A DNA stretch of 49,826 nt from Bacteroidales bacterium (GCA_017848635.1 JAFIHK010000048.1:1-49826); one strand, 5' to 3'. Shown: positions 31,105 through 39,749, counted from the stretch's first letter. A program made the numbers and translations. Notes: generated by a model from the letters alone, not told the origin.

Positions 31105-33105
31105 ATGAAAAAATCGATTATTATTGCATTAATGCTGTTAGCGATTGTAACATCGTGCAGCAGTAAAAAGAGTGAACCAATGAATAAAACAATAGTTGAG
31201 AGAATAGCCGACTCACTGTCGGCAGGGTGTGACAGCATTCCTCACGATTTGATCCTTAGGGGTATAAGTCAGGCAGCCGCACAATGGAGAGCCCAGGACG
31301 GTAGTGAAAAGGAGTTCGAGGAGTTCTGCATGAAGAATTTCATGAAGAGTCCATCGCAAAAAGAGATGCTATTTAACAAATTATCAGCCTCTTTTGAAAT
31401 TCTGTTCGCTCATCTTGGGGAGGTGAGTACGCTTCTTAAAAAACCACTTCACCTCGATACAGGTCCTTTGTCTGAATCCGATTATATTTTCGGAGCTTAT
31501 GAGCCGGGGGCTCATATGAAGGATGATCTGTACGATAATAAAATAGCTTACATATGTATACTGAACTTCCCGTTTTATGACCTAAACGAAAAAAATAGTC
31601 TAGGGTCGGAGTGGAGCCGACTGGAGTGGGCATATGCCAAACTGGGTGATATGTTTACACCACAGCCACCTGCAAAGGTTAACCAGCTTATTGCAGACGC
31701 AGCTCTGAGAGCGGAGAGCTACATTTCGGAATATAACATTATGGCCGGTTCTTTGGTAAATGATAAAGGCAACAGACTATTTCCCGAAGGGATGAAGCTG
31801 CTCTCCCACTGGAATCTCAGAGATCAGATAAAATCCGATTATGCACCTGTGCCCGATAATCTGGAGAAACAAAAGATGATATACCAGGTGATGATGAGAA
31901 TTATAGACCAGAGTATTCCTGCCGAGGTTATCAATGATGCCTCCTATACATGGAATCCGTATACCAATGATGTATACAGGGATGGGAAAAAAGTAGAGGT
32001 AAAGAGTGAGGGAGGCAAGAGATATGAGGTTCTCCTGGATCAGTTCAGGACTCAGAGAGAGGCCGATAAGTACAACACCGCTTACCCAACTGCCATAAAA
32101 CGTGCATTTGACGGGCAGATGCAGATTCCGGTCGAGGAGATCGAGAAGATGTTTTCAGAGTATATGAGCTCTCCTGAGATTAAAAAATTGGCCCAGGTAA
32201 TCAGCGATAGACTGGGAAGGCCTCTGGAGGCTTATGATATCTGGTATGACGGATTCAAAGCCAGAAGTACAATATCGCTTGAGAGCCTCGATGCAATTAC
32301 GACCAAAAGATTTCCGACAGCAGAGGCATTCGATGCCGATATCCCGCAAATGCTGGTTAAGCTGGGTTTCTCAAAAGAGAAGGCAGATTGGCTTGGAGGT
32401 GCGATTGTGGTTGAGGCAGCCAGAGGTTCCGGACACGCCCAGGGTGCCGCCGGACGGAACGACCTCGCAAGATTGCGAACCAGACTATCTCCTAAAGGCA
32501 TGGATTATAAAGGTTTCAATATAGCAGTTCACGAGCTGGGGCATAATGTAGAGCAGACAATAAGCATGAGAGAGGTGGATTACTATCTGCTCAACGGAGT
32601 CCCTAATACAGCATTCACAGAGGCGAATGCATTCGTTTTCCAAAAGAGGGATATGCAGATTCTGGGCTTCCCTCAGATTGATAAGGATCAGCGGACAAAG
32701 AGTGAAATGGATATCCGCTGGGGTGCCTTTGAGATTATGGGTGTGGCGCTCGTGGATATAAATGTTTGGCGGTGGATGTACGATAATCCAGAGGCAACCC
32801 CTGCGCAGTTGCAGAAAGCAGTTATCGACATATCTCTCGATATTTGGAACAGATATTTTGCACCTGTTATTGGAGTTAAAGACTCTCCGATTCTGGCAAT
32901 ATATTCACATATGATTAACTATCCTCTGTATCTGGCAAATTATCCGCTTGGCCATATTATTGAGTATCAACTGGAGAAATTCTATGAAGGAAAGGATCTT
33001 GCAAAAGAGATAGAGAGAGTATACTCAATTGGAAGCGTTACCCCGAAAGAGTGGATGAAGAGGGCTACCGGCGAGGAGATCTCTGCAAAAGCAATGCTTA
33101 AGTAA
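31105..33105 (+). CDS. Lipoprotein zinc metallopeptidase (gluzincin-like, HELGH)
   Basis: A 666-residue lipoprotein (lipobox IVTSC, Cys18); the ATG at 31105 leads directly into the signal peptide, while a longer frame upstream has none. The mature protein is mostly helical and holds HELGHNVEQTIS (H476, E477, H480) followed 26 residues later by FTEANAF with Glu506, the spacing of an M3/gluzincin third ligand. GSGHAQGAAGRNDLARLRTR precedes the motif, and PLYLANYPLGHIIEYQLEKF is near the end. I cannot place it in a named MEROPS family with confidence. It is probably anchored in the envelope and digests peptides. Its stop abuts the stop of the convergent radical SAM gene. Confidence 0.78.
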   Translation: MKKSIIIALMLLAIVTSCSSKKSEPMNKTIVERIADSLSAGCDSIPHDLILRGISQAAAQWRAQDGSEKEFEEFCMKNFMKSPSQKEMLFNKLSASFEILFAHLGEVSTLLKKPLHLDTGPLSESDYIFGAYEPGAHMKDDLYDNKIAYICILNFPFYDLNEKNSLGSEWSRLEWAYAKLGDMFTPQPPAKVNQLIADAALRAESYISEYNIMAGSLVNDKGNRLFPEGMKLLSHWNLRDQIKSDYAPVPDNLEKQKMIYQVMMRIIDQSIPAEVINDASYTWNPYTNDVYRDGKKVEVKSEGGKRYEVLLDQFRTQREADKYNTAYPTAIKRAFDGQMQIPVEEIEKMFSEYMSSPEIKKLAQVISDRLGRPLEAYDIWYDGFKARSTISLESLDAITTKRFPTAEAFDADIPQMLVKLGFSKEKADWLGGAIVVEAARGSGHAQGAAGRNDLARLRTRLSPKGMDYKGFNIAVHELGHNVEQTISMREVDYYLLNGVPNTAFTEANAFVFQKRDMQILGFPQIDKDQRTKSEMDIRWGAFEIMGVALVDINVWRWMYDNPEATPAQLQKAVIDISLDIWNRYFAPVIGVKDSPILAIYSHMINYPLYLANYPLGHIIEYQLEKFYEGKDLAKEIERVYSIGSVTPKEWMKRATGEEISAKAMLK

Positions 33106-34044
33106 CTATTTTGCCTCCCTATAGAGGCGACCCTGATATGTGTCGAGCTCTTCGAGTCTCTTTTCAAGAAGCCTGAGGAGTTCGACATTTCTTATTTTCC
33201 CCCAAGGCATCGAGTTTACAAATTTAGGAGGAACCTCTCCGGCAAATCGCTCTATGTAAAGGTTGGGGCGAAGTCTCTCAAGGAATGAGATGAAGAAGTC
33301 GATATAATCTTCGAGAGAGAATTGTATAAAATCTTCGGGGTGCTCTGCATATTCCCGCTCCATAGCAGTCCCCTTTATAATCTGTAATTGGTGAAACTTT
33401 ACCGAATTCAACGGAAGTTTGTTGATGGTTTCTGCCATCTCAAGCATCATCTCTCTGGTCTCTCCCGGAAGACCGAATATAAAGTGAGCTCCCTGGTGTA
33501 AACCTCTTGCCGCAGTAGCCTCCACCGCCCTCGTGGCAGATGCAAAATCGTGCCCTCTGTTTATTCTCAGAAGGGTTTTGTCGTAACAGGACTCAATTCC
33601 GTATTCGATTATAACTATGTGTTTTGCAGATAACTCCTTTAGGTAGTCGAGAATCTCCTCATCTACACAGTCGGGGCGGGTGCCAATAACAATTCCGCTT
33701 ACCGAAGGGTGGGAGAGTGCCTCGGAGTATAGCTCCTTTAGTCTTGTCAGAGGTGCGTATGTGTTTGAATATGACTGAAAATATGCAAGGTAGCTGCCTG
33801 CCCTGCGATAGCGGTTCAGGTGAAAACGGATTCCCTCCTCTATTTGTGTGGTCACACTCTTTGATGGGACACTGTAGGAGGGGTGGAATGCATTGTTATC
33901 GCAATAGGTGCACCCGCCCCGGCCAACCTTCCCGTCACGATTCGGACAGGTGAAACCGGCATCGATCACTATTTTTTGAATCCTGTGTCCGAAATGCTCT
34001 TTGAAAAAATCTACGTAATAGTTGTACCTTTTTCTTTCGGTCAT
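33106..34044 (-). CDS. Radical SAM protein, TIGR01212/YhcC family
   Basis: A 312-residue radical S-adenosylmethionine protein. The cluster motif is FTCPNRDGKVGRGGCTYCDN, with the CxxxxxxxCxxC-type spacing that marks the YhcC subgroup rather than the canonical CxxxCxxC. YFQSYSNTYAPLTRLKELYS, GIVIGTRPDCVDEEILDYL and HFIFGLPGETREMM are family signatures. The C-terminal half carries an ELP3-like radical SAM extension. Function is not established (a tRNA or protein modification has been suggested). It overlaps the YhcH-like gene by 4 bases (ATGA). Confidence 0.9.
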   Translation of the reverse strand: MTERKRYNYYVDFFKEHFGHRIQKIVIDAGFTCPNRDGKVGRGGCTYCDNNAFHPSYSVPSKSVTTQIEEGIRFHLNRYRRAGSYLAYFQSYSNTYAPLTRLKELYSEALSHPSVSGIVIGTRPDCVDEEILDYLKELSAKHIVIIEYGIESCYDKTLLRINRGHDFASATRAVEATAARGLHQGAHFIFGLPGETREMMLEMAETINKLPLNSVKFHQLQIIKGTAMEREYAEHPEDFIQFSLEDYIDFFISFLERLRPNLYIERFAGEVPPKFVNSMPWGKIRNVELLRLLEKRLEELDTYQGRLYREAK

Positions 34045-34511
34045 TTTATAATAGGCTCTTTTACAGGTACTCTGATTTTGAATACAGCCTTTTTGATTAT
34101 TCCGTTTCCAATGAGCGGTGCATGTGCATCGTGTGGGTAAAGTAGTGCAAAATATGATGGAATGAGGCTTATGAACAGGTCTGGTTCCTCCTCCAGGAAT
34201 GCAATATCCTTTTCGTTGTCATAAGATATTTTGTCGGCAGCACAGCGTCCCCTGTCTCTTATGCCAATCGTTTCATCGCCCTTGATCAAAACGTGTATAT
34301 CTATATATGAGTCGTGGATCTCAAGTTTAGGAATCTCCATGCCTTTTCCCTCTCCTTCCCAAATAGAACAGTACAACTCCCTTCCCTCAATTTCATATTC
34401 ACCCGGCTCAAGCTCTTCGAAACCATTTTGTCTCATAAATCTGAATGCCTTCTCAAAAAGTGGGTGGAGCTTTAAATATCTCTCGAAACCCTTTACAGAA
34501 TCAATAATCAT
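34041..34511 (-). CDS. YhcH/YjgK/YiaL-family protein
   Basis: A 156-residue cupin-like protein of the YhcH/YjgK/YiaL (DUF386) family, members of which are linked to sugar and sialic acid metabolism. Signatures are LELHDSYIDIHVLIKGDE-like KLEIHDSYIDIHVLIKG, LFISLIPSYFALLYPHDAHAP and the C-terminal IIKKAVFKIRV, with conserved His and Glu residues of a metal site. No sialidase or transporter gene is adjacent, so the substrate is unclear. It is the first gene of the pair with the radical SAM protein and has its own -7 box. Confidence 0.88.
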   Translation of the reverse strand: MIIDSVKGFERYLKLHPLFEKAFRFMRQNGFEELEPGEYEIEGRELYCSIWEGEGKGMEIPKLEIHDSYIDIHVLIKGDETIGIRDRGRCAADKISYDNEKDIAFLEEEPDLFISLIPSYFALLYPHDAHAPLIGNGIIKKAVFKIRVPVKEPIIK

Positions 34512-34529
34512 TTCCCTTTAGTTTTTATA

Positions 34530-34537
34530 CAAATATA
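34530..34537 (-). promoter_or_regulatory. Bacteroidetes-type -7 box for the YhcH/radical SAM pair
   Basis: TATATTTG on the minus strand is a full match, with TTG on the minus strand near 34560-34562 about 22 bases away as a possible -33. It lies back to back with the opposing box at 34539. Confidence 0.6.
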
Positions 34538-34538
34538 C

Positions 34539-34546
34539 TATCTTTG
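34539..34546 (+). promoter_or_regulatory. Bacteroidetes-type -7 box for the murein-salvage group
   Basis: TATCTTTG matches TAnnTTTG, giving a leader of about 35 bases to the ATG at 34587. Only one base separates it from the opposing box. Confidence 0.6.
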
Positions 34547-34586
34547 TAAGGATAGACACCAATTTACATTTTAAAAAAAAGTTAAG

Positions 34587-36089
34587 ATGCATAAAATCTG
34601 CACAAAAATCGTTTTTGCCGCTCTGCTTATACTTTCAGGTACATCCCTGCACGCCCAGTATGACGGTAAACACGAGTGGAGAGCCGTATGGATAGCCACT
34701 GTTAATAACATCGACTGGCCATCTGCTCCGGGTCTAAGCTCAGAGCAACAAAAAAGAGAGCTGATTGAGTATCTCGATTTGTTCAAAAAATTGAATATCA
34801 ATGCTGTAGTATTGCAGATAAGGCCTACTGCCGATGCTTTCTACAAATCGGAGCTCGAACCTTGGTCGATTTATCTTACAGGTAATCAATCAAAAGCTCC
34901 TGTTCCTTTCTACGATCCACTTGAGTTTGCAATAAAGGAGGCACATAAAAGGGGAATCGAACTCCATGCCTGGCTCAATCCATACAGAGTTTCCCAGGAT
35001 ACCACAAACCTTAAGGATATGGCCTCAGGACATATTGCCAGAAAGCATCCCGAAATGTTTGTCAAGCATACAAAAAAATACTATTTCGATCCTGCATTTC
35101 CCGAAACAAGAGAGTTCCTCTGCAGGGTTATTAAAGATATTGTTACAAGATATGATGTAGATGGAATACATTTCGACGACTACTTCTATCCGAACAATGA
35201 CTTTAAGGATGACTACTCTTTCTCGATTCACAACAGGGGCTACAAACCAGAGGATAAGATGGCCTGGAGAAGAGAGAATGTCGACATGGTTGTAAAGATG
35301 CTCAGGGATACTATAAAATCGGTAAAACCTTGGGTTAAGTTCGGAATCAGTCCTTATGCAATCTGGAGGAATAACGATCTGGATCCTCGCGGGTCAGCCA
35401 CAAAGAGCTACTCTTATACAAACTATGACCATCTGCACGCCGATATTCTCAAATGGATGGAGATGGGTTGGGTAGATTATATTTTGCCTCAGTTCTATTT
35501 CAATATCGGATATCCCGCTGTGGATTTCGATGTAATCACAAAGTGGTGGGAGGATTACTCATACGGAATTCCGCTCTATGCCGGGCTGGCAACCTATAAA
35601 CTTGACAAAAATTCCAAATCGGAAGCTTGGAGAAGTGCCGACGAAATAGGCAAACAGATAGATCGAATCAGGTCAAAGGCCGGATATTTTGGAGCCTGCT
35701 ACTTCAATGCCAAGGATTTTAAAGATAATAAACTGGGCATCAATGAACTTATTGCAAATAAGTACAGCCATCCTGCAATACCGCCGGCTCTGAAGGGTTT
35801 CAGCACGACTCCGCCGGCCGCTCCTATACATACAAAGATCCACGCACAGGGAGATAAAATTGAGCTTAAATGGGAACCATCCAATAAAAAGGATCTGCCC
35901 GAAGCCTGCTATTATGTGATATATTGTTTCCCACAGGGAACCGAACCCGATTTTGGCAGAGGCGATGCAATTGTTGAGATTACAGGAGAGAGGAGTTTTG
36001 TGTTAAAGGCAAAGCCGGGATATGATTACTACGTATCTGCCCTTGACAGGCTCCATAATGAGAGCGCTGCCGTAAAATTTTCCAAATAA
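34587..36089 (+). CDS. Family-10-like glycosyl hydrolase (GHL10, YngK type)
   Basis: A 500-residue exported protein with signal peptide (IVFAALLILSGTSLHAQ). The GHL10/DUF187 TIM-barrel domain spans about residues 25-370, with EWRAVWIATVNNIDWPS, AVVLQIRPTADAFYKSELEP, GIELHAWLNPYRVS, VDGIHFDDYFYP and WVDYILPQFYFNIGYPAVDF as its strands and active-site regions. A fibronectin-III-like domain ends it (about 400-500). Homologues are thought to act on peptidoglycan or related glycans. It is 28 bases before the NlpC/P60 gene and starts the probable murein-peptide salvage operon. Confidence 0.88.
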   Translation: MHKICTKIVFAALLILSGTSLHAQYDGKHEWRAVWIATVNNIDWPSAPGLSSEQQKRELIEYLDLFKKLNINAVVLQIRPTADAFYKSELEPWSIYLTGNQSKAPVPFYDPLEFAIKEAHKRGIELHAWLNPYRVSQDTTNLKDMASGHIARKHPEMFVKHTKKYYFDPAFPETREFLCRVIKDIVTRYDVDGIHFDDYFYPNNDFKDDYSFSIHNRGYKPEDKMAWRRENVDMVVKMLRDTIKSVKPWVKFGISPYAIWRNNDLDPRGSATKSYSYTNYDHLHADILKWMEMGWVDYILPQFYFNIGYPAVDFDVITKWWEDYSYGIPLYAGLATYKLDKNSKSEAWRSADEIGKQIDRIRSKAGYFGACYFNAKDFKDNKLGINELIANKYSHPAIPPALKGFSTTPPAAPIHTKIHAQGDKIELKWEPSNKKDLPEACYYVIYCFPQGTEPDFGRGDAIVEITGERSFVLKAKPGYDYYVSALDRLHNESAAVKFSK

Positions 36090-36117
36090 ATCTTAATAAA
36101 CGAAAAATCAACACGAT

Positions 36118-37311
36118 ATGAAAAGGATTTTACTATTAACCGCCTCATTTGTATTTATCTGCGGATCTCTGTTTTCGCAGGTAAAAGCAGATATTGCCCG
36201 TTTCGAGGGAATTGCAAAGGGTGTCAAGTCTCAGTTTGCACCCGACCGTCGAGCCAAGGTTTTTGAAGCAAAACTTGAGGTTGCAAAAGATTCTTCACTT
36301 GTTCTTAAAGGTTCTACAACCGAGAAAGATGCTAAGGATGAGCTTTTAAAACAACTTGCTTCGGGCGGGATAACCGTTACGGATAAAATGGTTCTATTAC
36401 CTGATCCTCAGCTGGGCGATAAGACCTACGGACTCACTGCACAGTCGGTAATTAATTTCAGGTACGACCCTGATTACTCGGAAGAGTCTGCAACTCAGAC
36501 TATTCTTGGTATGCCTCTAAGAATTCTCGAAAAGAGCGGAGGATGGTACAGATGTATAACTCCCGAAGGCTATATTGCGTGGGTTTCGGGGAGCAGTGTT
36601 CAGCCTATGAATGAGAAGGAGTACAACGAGTGGAAATCTTCTCCTAAACTTATTATCACAACACACTATACCCTCTTCCGAGAGGAGCCTAGTGAAAAAT
36701 CCACAGTAGTTATGGATGGCGTTTGGGGAAATGTAGTTGTAAAGAGTGGTGAATCGGGAAATTGGTACAAAGTGGCTCTTCCTAACGGAAAGAGTGCATA
36801 TCTGCTTAAATCCTGTGCTGCCGATTTTAACAAGTGGCTCGATAGCAGAAATATCACTCCAGAGTCTCTTGTTGCAACTGCCAAACAGTTTCTCGGTTTC
36901 CCATATATGTGGGGCGGGACATCAATCAAGGCAGTTGATTGCTCAGGATTTACAAAAAGCGTATATTTCCTTAATGGGGTAATTCTGGAGAGAGATGCTT
37001 CACAACAGGCGCTTACAGGAGAGCATGTAGATATATCTGCCGGATATGGTAACCTTAAGGTTGGAGATCTTCTATTCTTCGGAACAAAGGCATCGGAAGG
37101 GAAGCGTGAAAGAATCACACACGTGGGAATGTATATAGGCAATGGCAGGTTTATTCACTCTGCCGGATATGTTCACATCAACTCTCTGAACACCTCCGAT
37201 CCCGACTATAATGATGTTGAGAAGAGGCTGGTTCGTGCAAGAAGAGTGCTTACCAAAATAGATGGCGATGAGGGAATTGTTTCGATTAAAAAACACCCTT
37301 GGTATTTTTAA
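36118..37311 (+). CDS. NlpC/P60-family cysteine peptidase with SH3 domains (C40)
   Basis: A 397-residue exported protein with signal peptide (RILLLTASFVFICGSLFSQ), two bacterial SH3-like modules (about 120-260) and a C-terminal NlpC/P60 domain. The catalytic Cys275 is in AVDCSGFTKSVYF, His335 in THVGMYIGNGRF and a third residue in the following FIHSAGYV. Such enzymes cut gamma-D-Glu-meso-diaminopimelate bonds, releasing L-Ala-D-Glu or tripeptide pieces. The next gene encodes a dipeptide epimerase for L-Ala-D-Glu, a classical pair. Confidence 0.93.
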   Translation: MKRILLLTASFVFICGSLFSQVKADIARFEGIAKGVKSQFAPDRRAKVFEAKLEVAKDSSLVLKGSTTEKDAKDELLKQLASGGITVTDKMVLLPDPQLGDKTYGLTAQSVINFRYDPDYSEESATQTILGMPLRILEKSGGWYRCITPEGYIAWVSGSSVQPMNEKEYNEWKSSPKLIITTHYTLFREEPSEKSTVVMDGVWGNVVVKSGESGNWYKVALPNGKSAYLLKSCAADFNKWLDSRNITPESLVATAKQFLGFPYMWGGTSIKAVDCSGFTKSVYFLNGVILERDASQQALTGEHVDISAGYGNLKVGDLLFFGTKASEGKRERITHVGMYIGNGRFIHSAGYVHINSLNTSDPDYNDVEKRLVRARRVLTKIDGDEGIVSIKKHPWYF

Positions 37312-37332
37312 GTAACTTGTAATTATTGATAT

Positions 37333-38478
37333 ATGACAACAAGAAGAGATTTTCTCCGTACAGCCGGAGTAGTTACGGCAGCTGCGGCAATCCTGAATCC
37401 GTTTGAGATTTTTGCTCAGACAAGAAAAGATTCCAGGGCAATTTCCGGAAGCAAAAAGATGCAACTTACATTTCGCCCTTATGATGCTCAGATGAGGCAC
37501 GTTTTTACAATCGCTAACTCGTCAAGAACTACGACTCCTATTGTTCTTACCGAAATATCATACGACGGTATGGTAGGTTACGGTGAGGCGGCTCTACCTC
37601 CATATCTGGGAGAGACACAAGCTTCGGTAATGGAGTTTCTTAAGAAGGTTGATCTTTCAAAGTTCAGCTCACCTTTTGAGATTCAGGATATAATGACATA
37701 TATAGAGTCTCTCTCTACTAACAACACAGCAGCAAAGGCCTCTGTAGATATTGCTCTTCACGACCTGGTAGGAAAGATCATGGGACAACCTTGGTGGAAA
37801 ATATGGGGCTTCAATGCCGCAAATACGCCAAATACCTCATTTACCGTAGGTCTGGATACCGAGGAGGTAGTTAAGGAGAAGACCAAAGAGGCGTCACCGT
37901 ACAAAGTGATTAAGGTTAAACTGGGACGCGACGAAAAGACCGACAAGATGATGATAGAGACAATACGCTCGGTAACCAACACCCCAATTTGCGTTGATGC
38001 CAACCAGGGATGGAAAGAGAAGCACTATGCGCTCAATATGATCCACTGGCTTAATGAGAGGAATGTTACTATGATTGAGCAACCTATGTCGAAGTATCTT
38101 TACGATGAACACGCCTGGTTGACCGAAAACAGTCCACTTCCTATTATTGCCGATGAAGCTTGTCAGAGATTGACCGATATCCCTAAATTGAAGGGTGCAT
38201 ATTCGGGGATAAATATTAAGCTTATGAAGTGTACCGGTATGCGTGAGGCCAGAGAGATGGTATCGCTTGCTAAAGCTCTGCATATGAGGCTTATGATAGG
38301 TTGTATGACCGAGACATCGTGTGCGATTTCTGCTGCAGCTCAGCTTGCTCCCGAAATGGAGTGGGCCGATCTGGATGGGAATCTGCTGATTGCCAACGAT
38401 TGCTATAAAGGTGTGCAGATAGTTGACGGCAAGATTACACTTAATGAACTTCCGGGAATCGGAATCGCCAAATTGTAA
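37333..38478 (+). CDS. Dipeptide epimerase (L-Ala-D/L-Glu type, enolase superfamily), exported
   Basis: A 381-residue enolase-superfamily enzyme. The N-terminus has TTRRDFLRTAGVV followed by an Ala-rich segment, a twin-arginine signal peptide, so it works outside the cytoplasm. The barrel has KVIKVKLG with the KxK catalytic pair (K194, K196), metal ligands D222 (VDANQGW), E248 (IEQPM) and D274 (ADEA), and the opposing Lys296 (NIKLMKCTG). These residues are those of L-Ala-D/L-Glu epimerases. It probably converts the L-Ala-D-Glu released from murein to L-Ala-L-Glu for use as food. It follows the NlpC/P60 gene by 21 bases. Confidence 0.92.
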   Translation: MTTRRDFLRTAGVVTAAAAILNPFEIFAQTRKDSRAISGSKKMQLTFRPYDAQMRHVFTIANSSRTTTPIVLTEISYDGMVGYGEAALPPYLGETQASVMEFLKKVDLSKFSSPFEIQDIMTYIESLSTNNTAAKASVDIALHDLVGKIMGQPWWKIWGFNAANTPNTSFTVGLDTEEVVKEKTKEASPYKVIKVKLGRDEKTDKMMIETIRSVTNTPICVDANQGWKEKHYALNMIHWLNERNVTMIEQPMSKYLYDEHAWLTENSPLPIIADEACQRLTDIPKLKGAYSGINIKLMKCTGMREAREMVSLAKALHMRLMIGCMTETSCAISAAAQLAPEMEWADLDGNLLIANDCYKGVQIVDGKITLNELPGIGIAKL

Positions 38479-38487
38479 AAAAAATAA

Positions 38488-38495
38488 TATCTTTG
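38488..38495 (+). promoter_or_regulatory. Bacteroidetes-type -7 box for the small orphan gene
   Basis: TATCTTTG matches TAnnTTTG and lies 16 bases before the ATG at 38512, predicting a very short leader and separate transcription from the epimerase gene. Confidence 0.55.
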
Positions 38496-38511
38496 GAAAA
38501 ATTTTATAAAG

Positions 38512-38784
38512 ATGGCAAGTATAAGAGTAATTAAAAAAGATGTTGATTTCCTTGTTTCAGAGGTAATTTCGGACTGCTGGATGTTTGTGTATCTCAATCC
38601 CGGTAAAAAATACGAAGAGGCAGTTGAGATCATCAGCGAGGCAGTTGAATTGAGAAATTCTCTCTATGAGAAGATCAATCGTCCCGATAAAGCAAATGTT
38701 AAAAAATATTTTAAGAGTGTTAACGAGGAGCTTCTTAAAAGCGTAGATGCTCTTTTCCTTAAGATAAGCGCTCTGGCTCAATAG
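38512..38784 (+). CDS. Conserved small protein of unknown function, helical
   Basis: A 90-residue protein I do not recognise by name. It is largely helical and acidic (EEAVEIISEAVELRNSLYEK, then KYFKSVNEELLKSVDALF) and has no signal peptide or membrane segment, so it is cytosolic. It sits alone with its own promoter box and intrinsic terminator, which argues for a genuine gene. It may be a Bacteroidetes-specific adaptor or nucleoid-associated protein, but nothing in the sequence shows that. Confidence 0.75.
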   Translation: MASIRVIKKDVDFLVSEVISDCWMFVYLNPGKKYEEAVEIISEAVELRNSLYEKINRPDKANVKKYFKSVNEELLKSVDALFLKISALAQ

Positions 38785-38807
38785 ATAAAGAAATCAACAG
38801 ATATTTT

Positions 38808-38836
38808 AAACGGCTCTCATTTGAGGGCCGTTTTTA
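38808..38836 (+). terminator. Intrinsic terminator of the small orphan gene
   Basis: AAACGGCTCTCA and TGAGGGCCGTTT pair over 12 positions with one wobble around a tiny loop, followed by TTTTTATT. Confidence 0.85.
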
Positions 38837-38862
38837 TTATCTCTTTGTCTGTCAATCTTCAA

Positions 38863-38899
38863 CCCCATTTGGGCTGCAAAATGCTGAACATAAATGGGG
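38863..38899. repeat. Short inverted repeat between convergent genes
   Basis: CCCCATTT (38863-38870) and AAATGGGG (38892-38899) are perfect complements around 21 bases. No T-run follows on either strand, so it is not a normal terminator; it lies between the orphan gene's terminator and the end of the YgjP-like gene. Confidence 0.45.
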
Positions 38900-38926
38900 A
38901 ACTTAAGGATTCTTGTCCCATATTGG

Positions 38927-39649
38927 TCAGATTCTGGTTGAGTGGCGGCGGAGCTGGCGGTTGAGCTCCCTCTCTCTGCCGTTACTAAGTCTATTCAGAA
39001 GTTCGTGAAACTGTGGCCCATGATTCCGGTGAACCAGGTGGCAGAGTTCGTGAAGAATTACAAAATCGCATAATTCAGGTGTGAGTCTTACCAGATGGAT
39101 GTTAAGATTTATATTATTGAGTCGAGAACAGCTTCCCCAGTTTGTGGTGTTGTTCTTCAGGAAAACTTTGTTGTAACTGAAACCGTACCTCTTTGCCAGC
39201 TCCGCCGCCCTCAAAGGAAGAACCTCAGCAGCTTCGTGACGGAGATATTTTACAAATGCATCCTTAAGAGCCTGTTGGATTTTCGGATCTTCCGCACCGC
39301 CATGGAAAATGATCTCAGCCACTTTATCATAGACTCTGACCCTTATCTTTCTCTCCTCGCACGATCCATCTGCAATGAAACTCACCTCTCTTTTTACTGT
39401 GTTGAGCTTTGACCCATCTTTTAAGTCCAACCTCACCCTATCTGCCCTCTCTCTCTGCTTTGCGATGCTCTCTCTTATCCACTCCTCCTTCTCCCGAACG
39501 AACCTCTCCGCTGCAGATACGGGAGTAAGCCATGGGATAGATACCCGTACTCCTCTGACGGGATGTACAGTAAGGCGGATATTTCGTGAGCCGCTGCTTT
39601 TTGTAACAGTAATTTCTCCGAATTCAGGATGTCTAATTATTTTCTCCAT
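38927..39649 (-). CDS. YgjP-like M48-type zinc metallopeptidase (DUF45)
   Basis: A 240-residue protein with the DUF45/YgjP pattern: an N-terminal stretch SGSRNIRLTVHPVRGVRVSI, a middle RYGFSYNKVFLKNNTTNWGS and the zinc motif VILHELCHLVHRNHGPQFH (HELCH, with a further His downstream). Function is unknown; homologues often lie near restriction or housekeeping genes. No such neighbours are here. The start at 39649 is supported by a promoter box just upstream, divergent from rpsO. Confidence 0.88.
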   Translation of the reverse strand: MEKIIRHPEFGEITVTKSSGSRNIRLTVHPVRGVRVSIPWLTPVSAAERFVREKEEWIRESIAKQRERADRVRLDLKDGSKLNTVKREVSFIADGSCEERKIRVRVYDKVAEIIFHGGAEDPKIQQALKDAFVKYLRHEAAEVLPLRAAELAKRYGFSYNKVFLKNNTTNWGSCSRLNNINLNIHLVRLTPELCDFVILHELCHLVHRNHGPQFHELLNRLSNGRERELNRQLRRHSTRI

Positions 39650-39657
39650 TATTACGG

Positions 39658-39665
39658 CAAAATTA
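39658..39665 (-). promoter_or_regulatory. Bacteroidetes-type -7 box for the YgjP-like gene
   Basis: TAATTTTG on the minus strand matches TAnnTTTG and lies 8 bases before the start at 39649, so the transcript is nearly leaderless. Confidence 0.5.
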
Positions 39666-39698
39666 ACAGAAAATTGTTGTGTGATAAAAAATTATAGT

Positions 39699-39706
39699 TA
39701 AATTTG
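39699..39706 (+). promoter_or_regulatory. Promoter of rpsO
   Basis: TAAATTTG matches TAnnTTTG, with TTG at 39677-39679 exactly 19 bases upstream. The leader to the rpsO ATG at 39750 is about 37 bases. Confidence 0.7.
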
Positions 39707-39749
39707 CGAGCCCGATTTTGGGCAAAAATTTTTTTAATCAATTGCTTAG

